DNA of 7,544 bases, taken from the NCBI GenBank assembly GCA_903832395.1, contig CAILBF010000107.1, forward strand, positions 1-7,544, read 5' to 3'. The translations under genes and the position numbers were made by a program. This DNA comes from an uncultured Actinomycetes bacterium (lineage in GTDB: Bacteria > Actinomycetota > Actinomycetes > Nanopelagicales > Nanopelagicaceae). Within the stretch, counting starts at the first letter, position 1. Every line of letters starts with the position of its first letter. Shown in pieces: positions 1-5,594 of the stretch. Under the pieces are notes generated by a model. It was not told the DNA's origin and did not search any database. It saw only the letters and a list, made by a program, of their open reading frames with translations.

Positions 1-584
1 CCTTTTACGATCTCTTTAAGTAGCCACGCCATATCTTTGTTCGTGACAATCTCGCCGAGTTTTAGTTCAGGGGAGAGGCCAAGTGCTTCGAACAATTTTG
101 TATCGGGGAAAGATTGCAGATGCCATTTAATACGGCCAATGAAGCCTTCGTTGGCGGGGAATCCATGTTCGGCGTAAGCAATTGCTGGCGCCAGAATTTG
201 CTCCATCGGTAATTTTCCATACCGCTCATGTGCTGCAAACCAACCAGAGACAACTCCCGGAACAGTCGAAGCTTTATAACCATGAAGGGGAATTTCTTTA
301 TCGAAGGCATCGCGGTTGGCATCATGTGGCGCTTCGCCAGATCCATTGAATGCAAGATTCTCTTTTGATTGTGCATGATGAGTCACAAGAAAGACATCTC
401 CACCAAGTCCTGAAGCTCCAGGCTCTACGACTGAAATTACCGCCGACAGTGCGATTCCTGCATCAATAAAGGAGCCGCCGGCATCGAGAATTTTTAGAGC
501 CGCTGAAACTGCAAGCGGCTGAGATGCTGCCGCTCCGCCTCTTTTTGCATAGACGATGCCACGATGCGTGGTCGTGCGATTCAT
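1..584 (-). CDS. Gamma-glutamyltransferase-family Ntn hydrolase, N-terminal part (gene runs off the left edge)
   Basis: Reading leftward from ATG at 584-582 gives 194 open residues, and the frame is still open at the window edge. Family landmarks of the GGT large-subunit N-terminus appear in order: QPLAVSAALKILDAGGSFIDA (about residues 22-42), VVEPGASGLGGD (52-63), NGSGEAP (80-86), STVPGVVSGW (106-115) and LAPAIAYAEHGFP (131-143). The self-cleavage Thr and the small subunit lie outside the window. The start is supported by AAGGTG five bases upstream. There is no signal peptide, so the enzyme should be cytoplasmic, unlike classical secreted GGT. The position equivalent to the gamma-glutamyl carboxylate-binding Arg of E. 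coli GGT (the R of R-E-x-A-P) is Ser82 here, so the substrate may not be a gamma-glutamyl compound; GGT-like acylases and amidohydrolases are alternatives. It is transcribed away from the transporter operon and shares its upstream region. Family membership is secure; substrate is not. Confidence 0.9.
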   Translation of the reverse strand, partial: MNRTTTHRGIVYAKRGGAAASQPLAVSAALKILDAGGSFIDAGIALSAVISVVEPGASGLGGDVFLVTHHAQSKENLAFNGSGEAPHDANRDAFDKEIPLHGYKASTVPGVVSGWFAAHERYGKLPMEQILAPAIAYAEHGFPANEGFIGRIKWHLQSFPDTKLFEALGLSPELKLGEIVTNKDMAWLLKEIVK

Positions 585-601
585 GGGCACACCTTAACCT
601 G

Positions 602-635
602 AGAGTGAATATTTGTAAGAGTGAGAATTCTTGTA
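602..635. repeat. Tandem imperfect direct repeat in the divergent control region
   Basis: Two adjacent units share both ends: AGAGTGA-N4-TTGTA at 602-617 and AGAGTGA-N6-TTGTA at 618-635. A third TTGTA lies at 650-654, so TTGTA recurs at 18- and 19-base intervals. The repeat sits between two divergent genes and overlaps the best promoter candidate for the leftward gene. It could be a regulator binding site, but this is inference from position and pattern; chance similarity in AT-rich DNA is possible. Confidence 0.4.
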
Positions 636-639
636 TCAA
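612..639 (-). promoter_or_regulatory. Candidate promoter for the leftward GGT-like gene
   Basis: On the - strand, TTGATA (639-634) is followed after a 16-base spacer by TACAAA (617-612), resembling -35 TTGACA and -10 TATAAT elements. Transcription would begin near 605 and leave about 20 bases of leader before the ATG at 584. The match is moderate and rests on consensus only. Confidence 0.3.
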
Positions 640-663
640 TAACTTTTTGTTGTATTTCACCCT

Positions 664-669
664 TATAAA
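664..669 (+). promoter_or_regulatory. Weak candidate -10 element for the transporter operon
   Basis: TATAAA at 664-669 is the closest -10-like hexamer on the + strand upstream of the operon. No good -35 hexamer lies 15-19 bases upstream, and a start about 7 bases downstream would leave almost no leader before the ribosome binding site at 675-680. The true promoter may be elsewhere in 600-670. Confidence 0.2.
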
Positions 670-688
670 GCCGTGAGGAGCTTCACTT

Positions 689-754
689 ATGTGGTTAATT
701 TCTTCGGCTCTCGCTATTGTTCAACTCTTAGGAACGGTTATGAGGGGGCGCTAA
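689..754 (+). CDS. Possible 21-residue leader peptide ahead of the transporter operon
   Basis: ATG at 689 opens 21 codons ending at TAA 752-754. A strong ribosome binding site, GAGGAG at 675-680, lies eight bases upstream. The peptide starts MWLISSALAIVQLLG and ends VMRGR: a hydrophobic stretch with a basic end. The stop lies three bases before the GTG of the first permease gene, whose own ribosome binding site (AGGGGG, 743-748) is inside the last codons of this ORF, so ribosomes leaving it could couple translation into the operon. The composition gives no amino-acid run of the kind used in classical attenuators. No family is recognised. It may be a genuine leader or small membrane peptide, or a chance ORF. 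Confidence 0.35.
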   Translation: MWLISSALAIVQLLGTVMRGR

Positions 755-757
755 GCA

Positions 758-1726
758 GTGATGAACCAGCTCACCTCCGTCGTTGCCGAGCGTGTAGTGG
801 GGCGTTCACCTACGCGCATGGCTTGGGAGCGTATTAAGAAGGATCGGACTGCCAAAGTTTCCGGCGGCATCATTCTCTTTTTCATTTTGCTGGCCATTCT
901 TGCCCCAATCTTTACTTGGCTCACTCACACGACTCCAGATGCCTTCCATACCGATGCCTTAAACCAAGAGTTTGGCACGCAGCCACTTGGAAGATTGGGC
1001 GGCGTTTCAGGAACTCACTGGTTTGGCGTTGAGCCTCGTACGGGGCGCGATATTTTCTTACGCTTTGTCTTTGGGGCTAGGACTTCGCTGATCATTGCTT
1101 TATCCTCGACAGCGCTCGCGACAATTTTAGGCGTTGTAATTGGCCTGGTCTCCGGCTTTTTCGGTGGCAAAACCGATTTAGTTCTTTCGAGAACTATGGA
1201 GATTGTTTTGTCATTTCCATCAATTTTATTTGCCCTAGCAGTAATGCCAGTTCTTGAAAGCGTATTTCAGGGTTGGGGTTTGCCGCAAGGAAATGGAACG
1301 CGCATCACTGTAATGATTATCATTTTAGCGATGTTCGGTTGGCCATATATCGGAAGAATTGTGCGCGGCCAAGTTATTTCGTTGCGAGAGCGCGAATTTA
1401 TTGAGGCTGCACGCGCATTAGGTGCATCGCGTATGCACTTGATCTTCCGCGAAATTCTTCCCAACCTTTGGGCACCAATCCTGGTAACCGTCGCCCTGAA
1501 TATTCCAACTTATATTACGGCCGAAGCCGCATTAACTTTCCTGGGTGCCGGAGTCATTGATCCAACATCAGACTGGGGCGCGATGCTCTTAGCTTCCGTT
1601 CCATTCTATTCAGTTGATCCAATGTTTACCTTTATCCCAGGTTTTGCTTTATTCGTACTGGTTCTGTCATTTAGCTTGTTTGGTGACAGTATTCGAGATG
1701 CCCTCGACCCACGGAGTTCCCGATAG
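758..1726 (+). CDS. dppC: Peptide/oligopeptide ABC transporter permease, DppC/OppC type
   Basis: One of two membrane subunits forming the channel of a peptide importer. The 322 residues are normal length for the family. After a cytoplasmic N-terminus come about six hydrophobic segments near residues 36-55, 110-135, 146-168, 183-200, 238-262 and 290-310. The HWFGVEPRTGRD segment (87-98) matches the conserved H-x-x-G-T-D-x-x-G-R-D stretch of OppC-type permeases. The EAA coupling loop that contacts the ATPases is at 213-236 (EFIEAARALGASR, then REILPN). GTG at 758 and ATG at 761 are adjacent possible starts; the AGGGGG site at 743-748 spaces better to GTG (nine bases). It is the first full gene of the operon, followed after 49 bases by the binding-protein gene. 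The stop codon lies inside an inverted repeat. Substrate cannot be read from the permease, so the symbol reflects subfamily only. Confidence 0.94.
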   Translation: MMNQLTSVVAERVVGRSPTRMAWERIKKDRTAKVSGGIILFFILLAILAPIFTWLTHTTPDAFHTDALNQEFGTQPLGRLGGVSGTHWFGVEPRTGRDIFLRFVFGARTSLIIALSSTALATILGVVIGLVSGFFGGKTDLVLSRTMEIVLSFPSILFALAVMPVLESVFQGWGLPQGNGTRITVMIIILAMFGWPYIGRIVRGQVISLREREFIEAARALGASRMHLIFREILPNLWAPILVTVALNIPTYITAEAALTFLGAGVIDPTSDWGAMLLASVPFYSVDPMFTFIPGFALFVLVLSFSLFGDSIRDALDPRSSR

Positions 1727-1743
1727 AACATATGACTATCGGG
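1719..1743 (+). other. Inverted repeat over the dppC stop codon
   Basis: CCCGATAG (1719-1726) and CTATCGGG (1736-1743) are perfect complements separated by nine bases, so the RNA can form an 8-bp stem that includes the TAG stop of the permease gene. No U-run follows, so it is not an ordinary terminator. It may protect or delimit the binding-protein part of the transcript, or be a DNA operator; the role is inferred from position. Confidence 0.5.
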
Positions 1744-1775
1744 TTACATTGCTTTACCTATTAGGAAGGGTTCAA

Positions 1776-3500
1776 ATGAAACTAAAGAGCAAAGTGATTG
1801 CTGCAGTTGGAGTGCTTGCACTTAGTACTGCTGCCGTTACATTTATTGCTCCAGCTTCTGCTGCAACTCCTGCATCATGGAACGGTCCAGTACCGGCTCA
1901 AGCAGGCGCAGTTAAAGGTGGAACAGTCACAATTATTAACCAAGGCGATTTTGAGCACCTTGACCCAGCACGTAACTATGTCGGTGGAACTCTTGATTTC
2001 TATCGCCTATTTGTTCGTACGCTCACTTCGGTTCGTACTGTTAAAGGTGTAACAGAGCTAGTTCCTGATTTAGCTGCTGACCTTGGTACAACTAAAGATG
2101 GCGGACAGACTTGGGTATTCAAGTTGCGCTCTGGCATTCGCTATGAAGATGGCTCGCTTGTAACTTGTTACGACATCAAGTACGGCGTGGGACGTTCATA
2201 CGAAGATGGAACACTAGATGGTGGACCAACGTATGCACAGGACCTATTAGCTAATACCAACGGATACAAGGGTCCATACACCACTCCAACTAAAGATCTT
2301 GCGAGTGTTGTCTGCTCGGCTGATGGTTCAACCATTACATTTAAGTTGGCCAACAAAGTTCCTTATTTTGCTTACGTAACAACGTATGGTGCATTTTCTC
2401 CAGTTCCAATTGAGAAAGACACTAAGCAGAACTACGACCTTCATCCTATTTCAACAGGTCCTTACAAGATTGCCTCATACGATCGCGGCAAGCAAATTAC
2501 TTTGGTGCGTAACCAGTATTGGGATCCAAAAACTGACCCAATTCGTTGGAACTACCCAGATAAGTTTGTAGCTAAGTTTGGTTCAGATCAGAATGTTATT
2601 GAAAATACTTTGATCTCTGATTCAGGCGAGGCAAAAACGTCACTGTCAATGGATACTAATATCATTACAAACCTACAAAAGGTTTCGACTGATCCTAAGT
2701 ACAAGTCTCGCTTCTTCCCAATTGCATCACCATATGCTCGCTATTACACAATCAACGTCGACACTGTTAAAGATGTCAACGTTCGTAAGGCGATTCAGTG
2801 TGCATTTGACTTCAAGCAGATCTTGATTGCCGCTGGCGGTACTGCTGTTGGAACTATTTCTCCAACAACAATTCCTGCAAACGTTAAGGGTGCATATCGT
2901 CCATTTACTGTTTGCGATCGCGACGTTACTAAGCATCCAGAGGCTCAAGTTGCACAAGCTAAGGCATACCTAGCTAAGGCAACTGTAAAGAAGACAAACC
3001 TTGTGCTTGCTTATCGCGATAAGGGCGTTGAACCACAGCGTGCTGCAGCTCTACAACAAGAGCTAGAAGCAGTTGGCTTTACTGTGACTATGTCCAAGTA
3101 TCCAAAGGCTGGGTTTTACTCTCAGGTTGGTAAGCGCGGAGTGCCTACTGAGCCAGACATTGTCCAAGCATCTTGGGCATACGACTGGGCAGCAGCATCT
3201 GGAATTGTTTATGCATTATTTGATGGTCGCACAATGACCCCAGCTGATGCACGACAAAACTACAGCCGTGCGAACTTCCCTGACTTAACTGCACTATTTA
3301 TCAAAGCAGATAAGTCACCAACAGCTGTCCAAGAGAAGATCTTGGGTGATATTGAGCAGAACCTTGTTCAAGTCAAGGCAGCACATCTAAATGTTTACTT
3401 CGAGAACTCTGCATTTATGGGAGGCTCAAAGCTAGGCGGCCTACAACTTGATGGTGGATTCTCCACTCTCAGCCCGTTGGGTGCTTTCGTTAAGAAGTAA
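1776..3500 (+). CDS. Peptide ABC transporter substrate-binding protein (SBP family 5), secreted
   Basis: Extracytoplasmic receptor that captures peptides and delivers them to the permeases. The chosen start, ATG 1776, follows AGGAAGGG (1763-1770) by five bases and gives 574 residues. The N-terminus is a clear Sec signal: basic MKLKSK, a hydrophobic core, then A-S-A at 27-29 for signal peptidase I. There is no lipobox cysteine, so it is not an obvious lipoprotein, unlike most binding proteins of monoderm bacteria. Mature landmarks of SBP family 5 include HLDPAR (61-66), LVPDLAADL (95-103), WVFKLRSGIRYEDG (113-126), STGPYKI (226-232) and NVRKAIQCAFD (335-345). Four cysteines (131, 180, 342, 380) would allow two disulfides. 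Lysine is mostly AAG (about 31 of 43 by hand count) against 4 of 12 in the next gene, suggesting stronger expression. An in-frame ATG at 1614 would bury the signal peptide and overlap dppC, so it is rejected. Ligand unknown; peptides are likeliest. Confidence 0.94.
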   Translation: MKLKSKVIAAVGVLALSTAAVTFIAPASAATPASWNGPVPAQAGAVKGGTVTIINQGDFEHLDPARNYVGGTLDFYRLFVRTLTSVRTVKGVTELVPDLAADLGTTKDGGQTWVFKLRSGIRYEDGSLVTCYDIKYGVGRSYEDGTLDGGPTYAQDLLANTNGYKGPYTTPTKDLASVVCSADGSTITFKLANKVPYFAYVTTYGAFSPVPIEKDTKQNYDLHPISTGPYKIASYDRGKQITLVRNQYWDPKTDPIRWNYPDKFVAKFGSDQNVIENTLISDSGEAKTSLSMDTNIITNLQKVSTDPKYKSRFFPIASPYARYYTINVDTVKDVNVRKAIQCAFDFKQILIAAGGTAVGTISPTTIPANVKGAYRPFTVCDRDVTKHPEAQVAQAKAYLAKATVKKTNLVLAYRDKGVEPQRAAALQQELEAVGFTVTMSKYPKAGFYSQVGKRGVPTEPDIVQASWAYDWAAASGIVYALFDGRTMTPADARQNYSRANFPDLTALFIKADKSPTAVQEKILGDIEQNLVQVKAAHLNVYFENSAFMGGSKLGGLQLDGGFSTLSPLGAFVKK

Positions 3501-3508
3501 AAAATAGT

Positions 3509-3548
3509 ATTGATGAGTGGTGGCAAGAAATTGCCACCACTCATCAAT
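3509..3548 (+). terminator. Perfect 18-bp stem-loop after the binding-protein gene (attenuator, partial terminator or RNA stabiliser)
   Basis: The arms at 3509-3526 and 3531-3548 are exact reverse complements, closed by a GAAA loop of the GNRA type. It begins eight bases after the stop codon. Only TTT and then a mixed T-rich stretch follow, so termination is probably incomplete, which suits a site inside an operon whose downstream genes need readthrough. Such a structure would raise binding-protein mRNA over the membrane and ATPase messages, as intercistronic stem-loops do in other ABC operons. The structure is certain; the function is inferred. Confidence 0.65.
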
Positions 3549-3579
3549 TTCAATCTTATTTACAAAGGACTATTAAATT

Positions 3580-4572
3580 ATGCTTAATTACTTGCTACGA
3601 CGCATTGTTAGCGGCGTCGTTGTCATGGGCATTGTCTCTGCAATAGTTTTTGGCATATTTTATATTCTTCCAGCTGACCCCGCCCGGCTTTCATGTGGCA
3701 AAACTTGTTCAGCGGAGCAAATTACTAAGATTCGTCATACTTTAGAGTTAGATCAGACACTTCCGGTTCAATACGGTCGATATATAAAAGGCATCTTTGT
3801 TGGTCGGACGTATTTGAAAGGTACTCCAGCCGAATTGAATTGTTCGGCACCATGCTTGGGATACTCCTTCCAAACTGACCAACCAGTGACCACTCTCTTA
3901 AAAGATAGGTTGCCCGCCACTGCTTCAATTGCATTTGGTGCTTCAATCTTGTGGCTGCTAATTGGCCTTTCGAGCGGAATCGTCTCGGCGCTTCGTAGGG
4001 GAACATGGGTAGACAAGTTTTCTCAAGGTGTTGCATTAGGTGCAGCATCACTTCAGATCTACTTTGTTGGATTAGTTTTACAATTCATTTTCGTCAATAA
4101 ATTAGACTGGTTACCGACGCCCGGCTATTCATCGCCATTTCAATATCCGTTTGACTGGATGAAGCAGATGGCGCTGCCCTGGATTACTTTAGCCTTCCTC
4201 TTATCGGCGATTTATTCACGGTTAACTCGCGCCGGAATGATTGAAATCATGGGCGAGGACTACGTACGCACTGCGCGTGCCAAAGGGTTAAGTAATAGAA
4301 CTATCAATCTGAAACACGTACTTCGTGGAGCGATTACACCCATTGTCACCGTTTTTGGTTTGGATTTAGGTGGTTTATTGGGTGGCGCAGTAATTACCGA
4401 GTATGTATTTAATATTCCAGGATTGGGCAAACTTTCCACTGATGCAGTTGCCAACTTAGATCTTCCGGTAATAACCGGTACCGTTATTTTTTCAGCTTTC
4501 TTTATTATTATTGCAAATATTCTCGTTGATTTATTGTATGCGGTACTTGATCCGAAGGTTCGAATCCAATGA
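3580..4572 (+). CDS. dppB: Peptide/oligopeptide ABC transporter permease, DppB/OppB type
   Basis: Second channel subunit. The 330-residue length and architecture match DppB/OppB. An N-terminal membrane segment (about 10-30) is followed by a long extracytoplasmic loop (31-110), then segments near 113-135, 148-173, 198-214, 251-275 and 298-321. The EAA coupling loop is at 226-251 (EDYVRTARAKG), followed by the family stretch ITEYVFNIPGLG at 272-283. The large loop carries two C-x3-C pairs, Cys39/Cys43 and Cys88/Cys92 (CSAPCLGYSF), plausibly disulfide-bonded outside the cell. I recall similar CxxPCLGYS stretches in actinobacterial relatives. The ribosome binding site AAAGGA (3564-3569) lies ten bases before ATG. 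It follows the binding-protein gene after 79 bases containing the 18-bp hairpin, and its TGA overlaps the next ATG by four bases, indicating coupled translation. Confidence 0.95.
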   Translation: MLNYLLRRIVSGVVVMGIVSAIVFGIFYILPADPARLSCGKTCSAEQITKIRHTLELDQTLPVQYGRYIKGIFVGRTYLKGTPAELNCSAPCLGYSFQTDQPVTTLLKDRLPATASIAFGASILWLLIGLSSGIVSALRRGTWVDKFSQGVALGAASLQIYFVGLVLQFIFVNKLDWLPTPGYSSPFQYPFDWMKQMALPWITLAFLLSAIYSRLTRAGMIEIMGEDYVRTARAKGLSNRTINLKHVLRGAITPIVTVFGLDLGGLLGGAVITEYVFNIPGLGKLSTDAVANLDLPVITGTVIFSAFFIIIANILVDLLYAVLDPKVRIQ

Positions 4573-5594
4573 GCAGTTTTCTAGAGGTTAAGAATCTCTC
4601 TGTCAGCTTTCCTACGGAAGATGGCGTTGTCAGGGCTGTAGACGACATGTCATTTTCGTTAGAAAAAGGAAAGACATTAGGCATCGTTGGAGAATCCGGC
4701 TCGGGCAAGTCGGTTACTAGCCTTGCAATTTTAGGTCTGCATAAAGGTAGTAGCGCTGAAGTCACTGGTGAAATACTTATTGAGGGTCAAGATATAAATG
4801 CGCTTCCGGAGACTGAAGTTCGCTTATTGCGTGGAAAATTAATGTCTATGATTTTCCAAGATGCTTTGGCTGCGCTGCATCCGTATTACACGGTTGGAAA
4901 TCAAATAGCAGAGGCATTCCTGGTACATAACAAAGTTTCCAAGGCTGTGGCAAAAAAGCGAGCAATTGAGATGCTAGATCGTGTTGGAATTCCAGAGCCA
5001 CAAAAAAGAGCCGATGATTATCCGCATCAATTTTCTGGTGGCATGCGCCAGAGGGCGATGATTGCTATGGCATTGTCATGCAATCCATCTCTATTGATCG
5101 CCGATGAGCCAACTACGGCGCTAGATGTAACGGTCCAAGCTCAAATTATCGATTTACTTCGTGATTTGCAGAAGGAATTTAATACTGCAATCATCCTAAT
5201 CACGCACGACTTAGGTGTAGTTGCCGAAACTGCCGATGACATCTTGCTGATGTATGCCGGCAAAGAGATCGAATATGGAACCGTGCGAGACGTGCTTCAA
5301 AAGCCACAACATCCATATGGGTGGGGGCTTTTGACCTCAATTCCGAGGCTTACTGGTGATCCAAATAAGAGTCTGGCCGCTATTCCTGGCACTCCACCTT
5401 CGTTAATTTCCGTACCTAGCGGTTGCGCATTTCATCCACGATGCAGTTATGTTTCTCAAGTAGGCGCGGCCTGCTCATCATCTATCCCGGATTTGCTTCC
5501 TGTTTCTGCTAGCGCCCATCATCTTGTGCGCTGTCATTTAGATACCGCAGCTCGCGAAGAAATATTTAGAAGTCAGGTGGCACCAAACTTATGA
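4569..5594 (+). CDS. dppD: Peptide ABC transporter ATP-binding protein, DppD/OppD type
   Basis: Cytoplasmic ATPase subunit that works as a heterodimer with the next gene product. All nucleotide-binding motifs are intact: Walker A GESGSGKS (41-48), Q-loop Gln97 in FQDALAALHPYYTVG, signature FSGGM (155-159), Walker B LLIADE (175-180) with catalytic Glu180, and switch His213 in ITHDLG. The C-terminal oligopeptide-ATPase extension begins near PQHPYGWGLL (246-255) and carries four cysteines, 286, 292, 302 and 322 (spacing x5, x9, x19). Equivalent cysteines in a thermophile DppD have been reported to hold an iron-sulfur cluster. Length 341 is normal. The ATG overlaps the stop of the preceding permease gene (ATGA), with GAAGGT at 4554-4559 as ribosome binding site. 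Confidence 0.96.
   Translation: MSSFLEVKNLSVSFPTEDGVVRAVDDMSFSLEKGKTLGIVGESGSGKSVTSLAILGLHKGSSAEVTGEILIEGQDINALPETEVRLLRGKLMSMIFQDALAALHPYYTVGNQIAEAFLVHNKVSKAVAKKRAIEMLDRVGIPEPQKRADDYPHQFSGGMRQRAMIAMALSCNPSLLIADEPTTALDVTVQAQIIDLLRDLQKEFNTAIILITHDLGVVAETADDILLMYAGKEIEYGTVRDVLQKPQHPYGWGLLTSIPRLTGDPNKSLAAIPGTPPSLISVPSGCAFHPRCSYVSQVGAACSSSIPDLLPVSASAHHLVRCHLDTAAREEIFRSQVAPNL

Noticed and set aside
463..660. 65-codon - strand ORF over the start of the GGT-like gene
   Set aside because: It is out of frame with the GGT-like protein, whose motifs begin right after ATG 584; its Arg/Ser/Cys-rich tail is typical of a shadow frame.
613..669. Full sigma-70 promoter for the + strand operon
   Set aside because: TATAAA at 664-669 has no acceptable -35 at 15-19 bases, and the TTGTTG and TTGTAT hexamers are at wrong distances, so only the -10 is listed, at low confidence.
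1614..1775. N-terminal extension of the binding protein from an ATG at 1614
   Set aside because: It overlaps the permease gene by over 100 bases, lacks a suitable ribosome binding site, and would place the signal peptide 54 residues inside the protein. ATG 1776 has a strong site and a normal signal sequence.
3725..4051. 108-codon - strand ORF opposite the DppB-type permease
   Set aside because: It lies wholly within a well-supported gene, overlaps another - strand ORF in a different frame, and its translation shows no recognisable family features.
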